From contig NZ_LT629775.1 of assembly GCF_900105395.1 (NCBI RefSeq), positions 5,917,501 through 5,981,500 of the forward strand: DNA of 64,000 nucleotides, read 5' to 3'. Within the stretch, counting starts at the first letter, position 1. Every line of letters begins with the position of its first letter. The notes beneath the pieces are model-generated. The model was not told where the DNA came from. It did no database searches and saw only the letters and a program-made list of their open reading frames with translations. This document shows, in pieces, positions 31,340 through 41,609 of the stretch. The DNA is from Streptomyces sp. TLI_053. GTDB taxonomy: Bacteria; Actinomycetota; Actinomycetes; Streptomycetales; Streptomycetaceae. A program made the translations under genes and the position numbers.

Positions 31340-31969
31340 GTGGAGCTGTCACAGCGGGGACGGATACGGAACGGGGACCAATGGGCGTTCGGGGAGCTGT
31401 TCGACGAGGCGGCGGACGACCTGTACCGGTACGCGGTGCGGGTCTCGGGGGACTGGGCGGTCGCGGAGGACATCGTCCAGCTGACCTTCCTGGAGGCGTG
31501 GCGGCTGCGCCACAAGCTGCGCGAGAGCGACGAGCCGGTCCGCCCCTGGCTGTTCGGGGTCGCCGCCAACGTGCTGCGGAACACCGCCCGGGCGGCCCGG
31601 CGGCACCGGGCCGCGATGGAGCGGCTGCCGGCCAGGGACGTGGTGCCGGACTTCGCCGACGAGCTCGTCGGGCGGCTCGACGACAGTGCCCAGCTGGTCG
31701 CCGCGCGGCGGGCGCTGGAGCGCCTGCGGAAGGCGGAGCGGGAGGTGTTCGGCCTGTGCGTATGGGCCGGGCTCGACTACGCGAGTGCCGCCGAGGCGCT
31801 CGGGGTGCCGGTCGGAACGGTGCGTTCGCGGCTCTCGCGCGCCCGCACCAAGCTCCGGGCGCTCGCCGAGGAAGAACTGAGAAAAGGGCGGGAACTCCGC
31901 TCCGAGCCCGGACAGGTACGGGTTGGCCGCACCGATGCGGCCCGGTCGACACGGGAGACGAACCGATGA
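31340..31969 (+). CDS. ECF-type RNA polymerase sigma factor
   Basis: A 209-residue sigma factor. Region 2 is WAFGELFDEAADDLYRYAVRVSGDWAVAEDIVQLTFLEAWR, and region 4 has the helix-turn-helix VFGLCVWAGLDYASAAEALGVPVGTVRSRLSRARTKL. There is no long C-terminal extension. The GTG start at 31340 has GGAGG directly upstream at unusually short spacing. The stop overlaps the next gene's ATG (ATGA at 31966-31969), so sigma factor and membrane partner are made together. The promoters it recognises are unknown; no obvious autoregulatory motif was identified upstream. Confidence 0.93.
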   Translation: MELSQRGRIRNGDQWAFGELFDEAADDLYRYAVRVSGDWAVAEDIVQLTFLEAWRLRHKLRESDEPVRPWLFGVAANVLRNTARAARRHRAAMERLPARDVVPDFADELVGRLDDSAQLVAARRALERLRKAEREVFGLCVWAGLDYASAAEALGVPVGTVRSRLSRARTKLRALAEEELRKGRELRSEPGQVRVGRTDAARSTRETNR

Positions 31970-33054
31970 ACGAGCACGAGCGTGCCGAGCTGGCCCGGCT
32001 GTTGCCGCCGCCGGCCCGGCCCGAACTCTCCTCCGACCGCCACCGGCTGTTGAGGGGACATCTGATGAGTGAGATCCGGGACACCAAGCCCGCGCGGGTC
32101 CGGCGGGGCAAGCTCGGCTGGGTGGCGATTCCGGCCCTGGCGGGCGGTCTGGCCCTGGCGATGGTCCTGCCGGGCGGCAGTGACGGCGCGGCCTCCAAGG
32201 CCCCGCTCGCCCAGCAGCAGAGCGGGCAGCAGGTCCGGGGCGGGCAGCCGGCCGAGAGCGGCGGCACCACGCTGAACGCCGCCCCGGTCGCCGCCGTCGA
32301 GCTGCTGACCCAGGCCGCCGACACCGCGGCCGGCAAGCCCGACCCGAAGCCCGGCAAGAACCAGTTCGTCTACGTGGACAGCCTGGTGTCCTTCGCGGGC
32401 TACAACCTGGCCACCGGCGAGGCGAAGGTCGACGCGCCGCACCGCCGCCAGATCTGGCTGTCGGTGGACGGCAGCCAGTGGGGCGTCCTGAAGGAGGAGG
32501 GCAAGACCGGCAAGGCCGGCGAGGCCGCCGCCAAGGAGGGGGACAAGCGCCCCGCGCCGCGTCCCGACGGCGGGCTGTGGCTCGACCCGACCAAGAAGCC
32601 GACCATCAGCGCGCCCACCTACAAGTACCTGGCGGCTCTGCCGACCGACCCGGACGCGCTGCTGAAGAAGATCTACGCCGAGACCAAGGGCCAGGGCCGC
32701 ACCCCTGACCAGCAGGCGTTCGCGACCATCGGGGACCTGCTGCGCGAGCAGATCGCCCCGCCGGCCGTCAGCGCCGCCCTCTACCGGGCGGCGGCGAAGA
32801 TCCCCGGTGTCACCGCGGCCGCGGACTCGGTGGACGCCTCGGGCCGCCACGGCGTGGCCGTGGCGCACGAGGAGAGCGGTCTCCGGACCGAGTGGATCTT
32901 CGAGCCGAAGACCCACGAGTTCCTCGGTGAGCGCGAGGTCGTCGTCGCCGACGGCGACTTCGGCAAGGCGGGCACGGTGGTCGGCCACACGGCGGTCCTG
33001 GGCCGCTCGATCACCGACAAGCCGGGCGACGAGCCGAAGCAGAACAACGCCTGA
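31966..33054 (+). CDS. CU044_5270 family membrane protein coupled to the sigma factor
   Basis: A 362-residue protein. A short cytoplasmic N terminus (about 1-48) precedes one membrane helix (50-69, GWVAIPALAGGLALAMVLPG) and a large extracytoplasmic domain. It ends in TEWIFEPKTHEFLGEREVVV, the pattern of the CU044_5270 family found beside actinobacterial ECF sigma genes. By position and layout it may be an anti-sigma or sensor protein, but no classical zinc-binding anti-sigma motif (HxxxCxxC) is present. The ATGA overlap with the sigma gene indicates coupled translation. A terminator follows at 33072. Confidence 0.85.
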   Translation: MNEHERAELARLLPPPARPELSSDRHRLLRGHLMSEIRDTKPARVRRGKLGWVAIPALAGGLALAMVLPGGSDGAASKAPLAQQQSGQQVRGGQPAESGGTTLNAAPVAAVELLTQAADTAAGKPDPKPGKNQFVYVDSLVSFAGYNLATGEAKVDAPHRRQIWLSVDGSQWGVLKEEGKTGKAGEAAAKEGDKRPAPRPDGGLWLDPTKKPTISAPTYKYLAALPTDPDALLKKIYAETKGQGRTPDQQAFATIGDLLREQIAPPAVSAALYRAAAKIPGVTAAADSVDASGRHGVAVAHEESGLRTEWIFEPKTHEFLGEREVVVADGDFGKAGTVVGHTAVLGRSITDKPGDEPKQNNA

Positions 33055-33071
33055 TCACAGCACGGAACGAA

Positions 33072-33104
33072 GCCGTGGGGCCCGGTGCAAGCGGGCCCCA
33101 CGGC
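33072..33104 (+). terminator. Terminator of the sigma factor operon
   Basis: A perfect 13-bp stem (GCCGTGGGGCCCG / CGGGCCCCACGGC) is followed by CGTTTCGGG, 17 bases after the stop codon. Confidence 0.85.
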
Positions 33105-33257
33105 CGTTTCGGGCTCCTGCGGCAACGAATATAGCTTCAGGAGCACAATCGGTCCTTGGCACGGGAAGTCTCGTTGCGTGCGGAAGTCGCCGCCCGGTGC
33201 CCGGTAGCAGCTCGGTTCGACGAGCACCTCGAAGAACTCGAGGGAGGCGAGAAGCAG

Positions 33258-33440
33258 GTGGCCAGGGCCTGGAGAGAGGTTCGGTCCGAGGTCGTGACCG
33301 ATGAAGCGCGGGTCGCCGCGCACCGAGCGAAGCTCGACGCCGAAGTCCGTACCTACCGTCTCGCGGAGATCCGCAGGGAGCAGGCGCTCACGCAGGTGGA
33401 GGTTTCTGATCACGGCGACCGCCAACCCGTCGTCGAGTAG
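33258..33440 (+). pseudogene. Truncated helix-turn-helix (XRE-type) antitoxin remnant
   Basis: The frame VARAWREVRSEVVTDEARV then AHRAKLDAEVRTYRLAEIRREQALTQVEV matches the start of HigA-like XRE antitoxins up to the first helix of the HTH. In intact relatives this is followed by a recognition helix such as MGVSQPRVS. Here it stops after eleven unrelated residues (SDHGDRQPVVE, TAG at 33438). GGAGG lies ten bases before the GTG at 33258. The region upstream (33130-33257) may be the remnant of a toxin gene, though none is recognisable. A decayed toxin-antitoxin locus is the best reading. Confidence 0.5.
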
Positions 33441-33462
33441 TGCCACGACCGACTGTTCCGCT

Positions 33463-33498
33463 CCGGCGGGCCCGCGTCCGAGGGCGCGGGCCCGCCGG
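33463..33498. terminator. Bidirectional terminator
   Basis: A perfect 14-bp stem (CCGGCGGGCCCGCG / CGCGGGCCCGCCGG) with an 8-base loop lies between the antitoxin remnant and the 3' end of the minus-strand FHA-FtsK gene. Confidence 0.8.
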
Positions 33499-33554
33499 TG
33501 TCCGTACGCGTGGAGTCCGTCTCCCGACCGTCCTCCATCACCGAGTCCGACGGT

Positions 33555-36365
33555 TCAGCGGGCCGCCGCGCGTTGGAGGGCGCTGGCGAGGAGGGCGAGG
33601 TCGGTGGGGCCGTTGCCCAGCTCGCGGACGGGGCGGCGGGCGGGTGGGGCGCCGAGGGTGAGCGGGTCTATGGCGACGACGGTGGGGCGCAGGGTCGCCG
33701 TCCGGGGGATCCGGCCGCTGATGCGGGCGGTCTGGAAGGCGGTGACGCCGCCGTCCGGCAGGCGCAGGTAGCCGCGGCCCGGGGTCGAGTCCGGCAGGGC
33801 CGCCGCGTCGCCGAGGTGGATCAGCAGGTCGGAGTCGGCCGGGTCGTCCGTCCGCAGCGCGATCCGCAGCAGGGCGGCGTCGTCGACCTCGGTGCCGGTG
33901 GTCTCCTCCGGGCGCCCGGTGGTCACCGCGAGGTGCACGCCGAGCGGCCCGCCGCGGCGGGCGACGGCGGCCAGGGCCCGGGCGAGCGGGCGACCGGCCG
34001 GGGACGTCGGGGCGAGCAGGGCGTCGTAGTCGTCGACGACGACGACCAGCCGGGGTGGGCAGGGCCCGGCGGCGGCCGCGGGAGCCACCACGGCCTCGGG
34101 GCTGCGCGGCTGGATGATGCGCGCGGTGCTCGCCGCCGAGGGCGCGCCCACGGTGGCGGGGACCGGGACCGGCTCACCGTCGAGGATGCGGGCCGCGTGC
34201 CAGGAGGCGAAGTCCAGGCCGTCGAACAGCCGCTCCCGCAGCGCGAGCTCGTCCTCCAGCGCCTCGGCGGCGAGCAGCGCGGCGCGCGGGTCGGTACCGG
34301 CGTTCACCAGGCCGGTGACGTGCGGGAGTTCGGTGCAGCCGGCGAGTCCGTCCTCGGCGGCCCGGCCCTCGACGATGCTGACGGCGAGGCGTTCGGGCCG
34401 CTCGGAGACGGCGAGCGAGGCGATCAGGGTGCGCAGCAGCTCGGTCTTGCCGGAGCCGCGCGCGCCGCCGATCAGCAGGTGCGGGCCGCCCGGGTCGGGG
34501 GAGGGGAGGGTGAGTTCGGGGTCCGCGAGGTCGAGCACGCACAGCTCGTCCCGGGTGGTGCCGAGCAGGGCGGTGGCGGCGCCGATGCCGCCGGCGTGGG
34601 CGTCCCAGCGGGCGGAGAGCTTGGCCGGGGTGACGGTGTCCAGCTGGAGCAGGTCGAGCAGCCGCAGCGCGTCCGGCAGCGGCCCCCGGTTGGCCGGGGT
34701 GGCCTCGCGCAGCGGGGCGAGGACCCGGGCGAGGCGCTCGGCCCAGGCGTCGGAGACGGCGTCCAGGGAGATCTCGTGCAGGGTCTCGCGGCCGCGGGCG
34801 ACCGGGCCCGGGCGGTCGAGCGACAGCTGGGTGCCGACCTCGCCGGTGATCAGCGCGGTGGCGCCGAGGCCTCGGGGCAGCAGTTCCGGCTGCTCGGCGA
34901 GGCAGACGGGGAAGATGCCGACCGCCGGGCCCTGGCGCAGCAGCAGGTCGAGGGCCTGCCGGGCGGCCTCGGTGGCCGGGCGGCCGTCGACCACGACCAC
35001 GGTGGCGGGGTGGCCGCCGAGGCCGACCGGGCCGCTGAGCCGGGTGGTGAGCTCGGTGAGCCGGGCGGCGGCCTGCTCGTCGTCGAGGCCGAGCAGCAGT
35101 CGGCAGTCCTGGCCCTCGGCGGGGCGCAGGTGGGGCAGCCACAGGGCCCAGGCCCAGGTGTCGACGCGGTCCTGCGGGGTGCGCGCCGGGTCGGCGTCGA
35201 CCACGACCAGGCTGAGTCCGGTCGGCGGGTGCAGGGCGGCGAGCTGGGCGACGACGGCGCGGGTCAGCGCGTCCAGCCGCTCGCGCGGGCCGCTGAGGCC
35301 GAGGCTGCCGGCGGTCTGCAGGTCGAGTGTGACCGGGACGGCGGGGAGCACGGTGCCGGGCGCGGTGCCGGGGCCGCCGGGCCGGTCGGCGGTGCCGAGC
35401 CGCAGGGTGAGCGCGTCGGGGTGGCCGGGGCCGCGCTCCCAGAGCCGGGGCCCGCGGCCGACCGCGTTGAGCAGGAGGGTGGCGAGGTCGGGCCAGCGCT
35501 CGCGCTGGGCGGCGGCCTGCCGGGTGCGGACGGCGGCGTGGTGGCGCTCGGCGCTCTCCTCGGGCGGTTCGGCGGTGGAGCGGCCGAGCCGGAGCGAGAG
35601 CAGGCCGCGGCCGCGCCCGGTGGGCGGTTCGGGCGCGCTGGGCGGCTCGGTGACCGGCGGGGCGGTCCGGGCCGGGGCGGGGGCGGCGAGCTGGAGGTGG
35701 CCGTGGCCGTCGGGGAGTGCGGCGCGGGCCGACGGCCCGGAGCCGTCCCGGGGGTCGGGCACGGTCACCCGCAGGGTGGTCTCGCCGAGTCGCAGCAGGC
35801 CGGTGCCGTCGAGCGGGACGGCCTCCTCCGGCGCACCCGGCGGAACGATCCGCCCGTCCACGGTGGTGCCGTTGGTGGAGCCGAGGTCGCGGACGGTGAC
35901 CGTGCCGTCCTCGGCGAGGTGCAGCGCGAGGTGCAGCCGCGAGACGTCGGGGTCGTCGACCGGGACGTCGGCCTCGCCGGAGCGGCCGACCCGGATCTCC
36001 CGGCCGTGCAGCCGGTGCACGCCGCCGGCGTCGGGGCCGCCGACGACGCGGAGTTCGGCGGCGGCGGGGGTGTCGTCCGGGTCGTCGGCGGTCGGGTCCG
36101 GCTCGTTGAGGGAGAGGACGGCGCCGTCGAGCAGCGGGGGATGGCCGAGCAGGGTGTGCTCGTCCACCCGGCGCGCCCCGGCGTAGAGGTGCACATGGGT
36201 GGCGGCCCGCGGTCCGCGCACGCCGACGGCGCCCGCGAGCGCCCCGGCGAGGGAGCCGAGCGCGGTGCCCACGGGTGCGGTGACCAGCACGTCCACGTAC
36301 GGGATGGCGGTGCCGGCGACTGCCGGGCCGCTGCGCGGTCGGAGGACGGTCAGCCGGATCTGCAT
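33555..36365 (-). CDS. FHA domain-containing FtsK/SpoIIIE-type ATPase
   Basis: A 936-residue protein. A ubiquitin-like N-terminal region (about 1-100) precedes an FHA domain at about 105-190 (RVGRSGEADVPVDD, SRLHLALHL, GSTNGT), which binds phosphothreonine peptides. A linker and a large FtsK/SpoIIIE ATPase part follow, with Walker A GGARGSGKTELL (Lys640) and Walker B RLVVVVDDYDALL near 775. It resembles EccC-like ATPases of type VII secretion but has no second canonical Walker A and no ESX genes nearby. The gene diverges from two Ser/Thr kinase genes, suggesting that the FHA domain reads their phosphorylation. ATG at 36365 is preferred; GAAGGGA lies about eleven bases upstream. Confidence 0.9.
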   Translation of the reverse strand: MQIRLTVLRPRSGPAVAGTAIPYVDVLVTAPVGTALGSLAGALAGAVGVRGPRAATHVHLYAGARRVDEHTLLGHPPLLDGAVLSLNEPDPTADDPDDTPAAAELRVVGGPDAGGVHRLHGREIRVGRSGEADVPVDDPDVSRLHLALHLAEDGTVTVRDLGSTNGTTVDGRIVPPGAPEEAVPLDGTGLLRLGETTLRVTVPDPRDGSGPSARAALPDGHGHLQLAAPAPARTAPPVTEPPSAPEPPTGRGRGLLSLRLGRSTAEPPEESAERHHAAVRTRQAAAQRERWPDLATLLLNAVGRGPRLWERGPGHPDALTLRLGTADRPGGPGTAPGTVLPAVPVTLDLQTAGSLGLSGPRERLDALTRAVVAQLAALHPPTGLSLVVVDADPARTPQDRVDTWAWALWLPHLRPAEGQDCRLLLGLDDEQAAARLTELTTRLSGPVGLGGHPATVVVVDGRPATEAARQALDLLLRQGPAVGIFPVCLAEQPELLPRGLGATALITGEVGTQLSLDRPGPVARGRETLHEISLDAVSDAWAERLARVLAPLREATPANRGPLPDALRLLDLLQLDTVTPAKLSARWDAHAGGIGAATALLGTTRDELCVLDLADPELTLPSPDPGGPHLLIGGARGSGKTELLRTLIASLAVSERPERLAVSIVEGRAAEDGLAGCTELPHVTGLVNAGTDPRAALLAAEALEDELALRERLFDGLDFASWHAARILDGEPVPVPATVGAPSAASTARIIQPRSPEAVVAPAAAAGPCPPRLVVVVDDYDALLAPTSPAGRPLARALAAVARRGGPLGVHLAVTTGRPEETTGTEVDDAALLRIALRTDDPADSDLLIHLGDAAALPDSTPGRGYLRLPDGGVTAFQTARISGRIPRTATLRPTVVAIDPLTLGAPPARRPVRELGNGPTDLALLASALQRAAAR

Positions 36366-36792
36366 CTCGCCCGCGGTCCCTTCTGCTGGTGTGACGCCGT
36401 TGTGCCGCTGCGCGGGGCCGCCGCGGGGGAGCGGGGGTGGCCGCGACACCGGTTGGGCCACAAGAGTGGCGAGTGTCATCCTGCCATCCGTCACGGACAG
36501 TCCGCGCACGGTACCGGATTTGACGATCTTGCGATCATCGCCATGTTCGGGGGCGACGGAGAGTCAGGTCAACCGGTGCCCGGGAAGGCAGGCCCGGCGG
36601 CCCCGGTGGAACCGCCGGCGGGCCCTGCGGGTCTTCCCGTAGGGGATGTCCCCCAACCCGGGCGAACGCCCTGCCGGTCGACCCAAAAACGTGAACGGGC
36701 CCCGTTAGAGTGGCCGGAAACACGGGCCCGGCAGGCTCACCGCACCGGCGGAGGAGCCGCCCGCGCGGGCGGCACGGCGAGGAGTGCGACAG
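36366..36792. promoter_or_regulatory. Divergent region between the FHA-FtsK ATPase and pkaA
   Basis: This 427-base gap holds no gene. A -10-like TAGAGT at 36706-36711 probably serves pkaA, giving a leader of about 75 bases. A less GC-rich patch around 36515-36545 (GGATTTGACGATCTTGCGA) may carry the promoter of the minus-strand ATPase. Confidence 0.45.
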
Positions 36793-38757
36793 GTGCGGCC
36801 AGTCGGGAGCAAGTATCTGCTGGAGGAGACCCTCGGACGAGGGGCCACCGGCACCGTCTGGCGCGGTCAGGTGCGCGCCGACGTCGAAGTCCCCGGTACC
36901 GCGCCCGGGCAGCAGGTGGCGATCAAGATCCTGCGCGAGGAGCTCGCCGCCGACCCCGATGTGGTGATGCGGTTCCTGCGCGAGCGCTCGCTGCTGCTGC
37001 GGCTCACCCACCCGAACATCGTCAAGGTCCGCGACCTGGTCGTCGAGGGCGAGCTGCTGGCCCTGGTGATGGACCTCGTCGACGGCCCCGACCTGTCCCG
37101 CTACCTGCGCGAGAACGGTCCGTTCAGCCCGATCGCGGGCGCCCTGCTGATGGCCCAGGTCGCCGACGCGCTGGCCGCCAGCCACGACGACGGCATCGTC
37201 CACCGCGACCTCAAGCCGGCCAACGTGCTGCTCGCCACCGCGGTCGTCGAGGGCACCGAGCAGATGCACCCGATGCTGACCGACTTCGGCATCGCCCGGC
37301 TCGCCGACTCCCCGGGCATCACCCGCAGCCACGAGTTCGTCGGCACTCCCGCCTATGTGGCGCCGGAGTCGGCCGAGGGCCGTCCGCAGACCTCCGCGGT
37401 GGACGTCTACGGCGCCGGGATCATGCTGTACGAGCTGGTCACCGGGCGCCAGCCGTTCCAGGGCGACAACCCGCTGGCGATCCTCCAGGCGCACCTCGCC
37501 CAGGAGCCGCAGCGGCCGTCCACCATGCCCGAGCCGCTCTGGACGGTGATCGAGCGCTGCCTGCGCAAGGACCCGGCGCAGCGGCCCGGCGCGGTCTCGC
37601 TCTCGCGCGCGCTGCGGGTGGTCGCGGCGGGGGTGGGCGTGCACGCCTCCCCGGCGGCGGTGGACGCGGCGCTGGCCGTGGGCGCGCTGCTGGTGCCCGA
37701 TCCGCGGCCGACCGTCGTGCCCGGCAGCGCGGACGGCGCGGGCCAGGGCCCGCTGGGCGGTCCGGGCGCGGCCGGCCTGCCGTTCGACGCCGAGGACCGC
37801 ACCCAGGTGCTCCCGGCGGGCCAGGGCGCCCCCGCCCAGCCCGGCCAGGGGTACGACCCGGCGGCGGCCACCCGGGTGATGGGTACCCAGCCGCCACCGT
37901 ACGACCCCGCGGCCGCGACCCGGGTGATGCCGCCCGCCGCGGTGCCGCCGCCCCCGGCCGGGCCGCCGCAGGCCGACGCGCCGCACCCGTGGCAGTCCCA
38001 GCTGCGGGCCGCCCGGGACCGCAACCAGCAGACCGAGATCGGCTACTTCGAGCCGGAGGACTTCGAGGCCCCGCCGGTGGCCCCGGCGCCCTACCAGGCC
38101 GGGCAGGGCCACCAGCAGCAGGGCCACCAGGGCTACCCGCAGCAGCACCAGCAGCAGCCGGGGTACCGGCCCCCGCAGGGCTACCAGCCGGGCTACCCGC
38201 AGCCCGGCCAGCAGCCGCAGGGCGGCGGCCACCACCAGGCCCCGCCCGGCTACGCCCAGCGCCCGCCGGTCGCCCCGCCGCCGTACCGCGGCGGCCCGGG
38301 CGGGCAGCCGCCCGGCGGTGGTGGGCGTCCGCAGCCGCCCGGCGGCTACAACCAGCCGCAGCAGGGCCAGGGCCAGCCGTACGGGCAGCAGCCGCCGCAG
38401 GCCCCCGCGCCGTCCCGGTCGGCCGCGCGCCGGGAGGCCGCCGCCCCCGCCGCTCCGCCGCGCCGGGCCGAGCCGCCCGCGCCGCAGCACCGCGAGCCCC
38501 CGCAGCGCCGGGCCGAGCCGCCGCGCGAGGCGCCCCGGGAGACGCCGCGCCGCGAGCCGCGCCCACGCAGCCGCAACCGGATGTACATCCCGGGCCTGGG
38601 CTGTCTCAAGGGCTGCCTGATGGTGCTGCTGGTGCTGGCGGTGGCCGCGGTGGCGCTGTGGAACTTCACCCCGCTCCCCGAGTACTGGGCCAACGTCCAG
38701 GACTGGTTCACCACGGCGAAGGACTGGGTGGGCGACGTCTTCAACTCGAAGAAATGA
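36793..38757 (+). CDS. pkaA: Serine/threonine protein kinase PkaA
   Basis: A 654-residue membrane-anchored kinase. The Hanks-type domain (about 1-270) has the glycine loop LGRGATGTVW, Lys in VAIKIL, HRDLKPANVLL, DFGIARL and VAPESAEG. A 300-residue Pro/Gln/Gly-rich tail follows, carrying three Thr-x-Val motifs (Thr337, Thr360, Thr376). A single helix near the C terminus (about 607-628) precedes a short outer segment. Position next to a shorter kinase gene and prfB matches pkaA-pkaB of streptomycetes. GTG at 36793 is chosen because AGGAG lies eight bases upstream. Confidence 0.93.
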   Translation: MRPVGSKYLLEETLGRGATGTVWRGQVRADVEVPGTAPGQQVAIKILREELAADPDVVMRFLRERSLLLRLTHPNIVKVRDLVVEGELLALVMDLVDGPDLSRYLRENGPFSPIAGALLMAQVADALAASHDDGIVHRDLKPANVLLATAVVEGTEQMHPMLTDFGIARLADSPGITRSHEFVGTPAYVAPESAEGRPQTSAVDVYGAGIMLYELVTGRQPFQGDNPLAILQAHLAQEPQRPSTMPEPLWTVIERCLRKDPAQRPGAVSLSRALRVVAAGVGVHASPAAVDAALAVGALLVPDPRPTVVPGSADGAGQGPLGGPGAAGLPFDAEDRTQVLPAGQGAPAQPGQGYDPAAATRVMGTQPPPYDPAAATRVMPPAAVPPPPAGPPQADAPHPWQSQLRAARDRNQQTEIGYFEPEDFEAPPVAPAPYQAGQGHQQQGHQGYPQQHQQQPGYRPPQGYQPGYPQPGQQPQGGGHHQAPPGYAQRPPVAPPPYRGGPGGQPPGGGGRPQPPGGYNQPQQGQGQPYGQQPPQAPAPSRSAARREAAAPAAPPRRAEPPAPQHREPPQRRAEPPREAPRETPRREPRPRSRNRMYIPGLGCLKGCLMVLLVLAVAAVALWNFTPLPEYWANVQDWFTTAKDWVGDVFNSKK

Positions 38758-38982
38758 CGGCCGCGCGCTGAGGGAGGGGCGGTGCCGGGGCCCGGCGCCG
38801 CCTCCGGCCGGTGGAATTGACGTTTTGTCGACACTTCCCGGGAATTCTTGCCTCTTCCCGCCCGCCGAGCGGCCTCAGGCGGCCCGCGGAGGGTGTCCGG
38901 GCGCGTAGGTTGGTCGCTGTTGTCCCGCCCCACCGAGTGCACCGGACCCTCCCGGGGCGCTCCCGCCGCCCACGGAGCAGCA

Positions 38983-40242
38983 TTGGCACGCAAGATCGGC
39001 AGCCGCTACACCGTCCACCAGGTGATCGGCCGGGGCTCGGCCGGGACGGTCTGGCTCGGCGAGGGCCCGGACGGTCCGGTCGCGGTCAAGCTGCTCCGCG
39101 AGGACCTGGCCGCCGACCAGGTGCTGGTCGGGCGCTTCGTCCAGGAACGGGCCGCGCTGACCAGCCTCGACCACCCCCGGGTGGTCGGCGTGCGCGACAT
39201 GGTGGTGGACGGCAGCGACCTCGCCCTGGTGATGGAACTCGTCCAGGGCACCGACCTCCGCTCCCGGCTGGAGCGCGACGGCGCGCTGCCCCCGCAGGCC
39301 GCCGCCTCGATCATCGCGGACGTCGCCGACGGCCTGGCCGCCGCCCACGCGGCCGGAATCGTGCACCGCGACGTCAAGCCGGAGAACGTCCTGCTCGACC
39401 TGGCCGCCGCTCCGGGCCCCGGCGGCGCCCCGCGGGCCAAGCTGACCGACTTCGGGGTGGCCCGGCTGGTCGACGCCCCCCGCCGCACCCGGGCGACCAG
39501 GATCATCGGCACCCCCGACTACCTCGCCCCCGAGATCATCGAGGGCCTGGAGCCGCGCGCCGCCGTCGACATCTACGCCCTCGCCACCGTGCTCTACGAG
39601 CTGCTGGCCGGCTTCACCCCGTTCGGCGGCGGCCACACCGGGGCGGTGCTGCGCCGGCACGTCACCGAACAGGTGCCGCCGATCCCCGGCCTGCCCGACG
39701 GCCTGTGGCGGATCATCGCCGAGTGCCTGGCCAAGGCCCCGGCCTCGCGGCTGCGCGCCGCCGAGCTGGCGGCCCGGCTGCGCGAGCAGCTGCCCGCCCT
39801 GGCCGGACTGCCGGTGCTGGCAGTCCCGCAGCAGGGCCGGGCCCCGGCCGAGGAGCAGCTGACCCCGGGCGAGGCGGTCTACGCCGAGGTGGACGCCGCC
39901 CCCGGCGCCCACAAGCGCCGCCGCGGCCCGGCCGTCCCGCTGGTGCCGGGCGCCGCCCCGGACTCCACCCGGGACACCCACACCAGCCTGCGCCGCCCCT
40001 CCGCGCACGAGCTGGCCTCGTACGCGGCCGAGTCGCGGGCCCAGCGGACCGCCCCGGGCAGCGCCCACCGCCGCGACCGCCAGGCGCTGCTGCGCCGCCG
40101 CCGGATGCTGGCCGTGCTGCTGGCCACGATCCTGCTGCTGGCCGGGGCCGCGGCGGCCTGGACCGCCTTCGCCGCGACCGTGCCGGACGCCGGTCCCGGC
40201 CCGCGCCCGGCCACCTCCGCGACGGCTCCGCGGGCTCCCTGA
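38983..40242 (+). CDS. pkaB: Serine/threonine protein kinase PkaB
   Basis: A 419-residue kinase. Visible are IGRGSAGTVWLGE, Lys in VAVKLL, HRDVKPENVLL, DFGVARL and LAPEIIEG. A basic juxtamembrane segment (HRRDRQALLRRRRM) and one helix close to the C terminus (MLAVLLATILLLAGAAAAW) follow, leaving about 25 residues outside; there is no large sensor domain. The TTG start at 38983 has GGAG five bases upstream and places ARKIGSRYTV at the N terminus. An upstream in-frame stretch lacks kinase similarity. The length agrees with PkaB. The 225 bases between pkaA and pkaB may hold a separate promoter. Confidence 0.92.
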   Translation: MARKIGSRYTVHQVIGRGSAGTVWLGEGPDGPVAVKLLREDLAADQVLVGRFVQERAALTSLDHPRVVGVRDMVVDGSDLALVMELVQGTDLRSRLERDGALPPQAAASIIADVADGLAAAHAAGIVHRDVKPENVLLDLAAAPGPGGAPRAKLTDFGVARLVDAPRRTRATRIIGTPDYLAPEIIEGLEPRAAVDIYALATVLYELLAGFTPFGGGHTGAVLRRHVTEQVPPIPGLPDGLWRIIAECLAKAPASRLRAAELAARLREQLPALAGLPVLAVPQQGRAPAEEQLTPGEAVYAEVDAAPGAHKRRRGPAVPLVPGAAPDSTRDTHTSLRRPSAHELASYAAESRAQRTAPGSAHRRDRQALLRRRRMLAVLLATILLLAGAAAAWTAFAATVPDAGPGPRPATSATAPRAP

Positions 40243-40345
40243 CCGGCGCCGTCCGCGCCCCGGGCGGCCGCCCCGACGGCGCACTCCGGGCCTCGGGGAC
40301 CCCCGGGGTCGTCATGTGCACCCCGGGAACCATTACCCTGGGGGC

Positions 40346-41458
<1,113 letters not shown>

Positions 41459-41508
41459 TCGCGCGCAGTAGTCGGTACGCGCGGTGCTCGGCGCAGGCAG
41501 CGGCCGAA

Positions 41509-41552
41509 ACGGGAAGGGTCCCGACCGGAACTCCGGTCGGGACCCTTCCCGT
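41509..41552. terminator. prfB terminator
   Basis: A perfect 21-bp stem (ACGGGAAGGGTCCCGACCGG and one more base) with a 2-base apex lies between prfB and the convergent small membrane gene. It is the longest perfect stem in the window. Confidence 0.9.
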
Positions 41553-41609
41553 TCGTGCATGTCCACCGTGTACGTCCGCCGGTGGTTCGGGGTACCGCCG
41601 GTACCTTCC

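Noticed and set aside
33498..38771. A 1757-codon plus-strand frame across the FHA-FtsK gene and the kinase gene
   Set aside because: It is antisense to one real gene and out of frame with the other; it shows low-complexity Gly/Arg sequence only.
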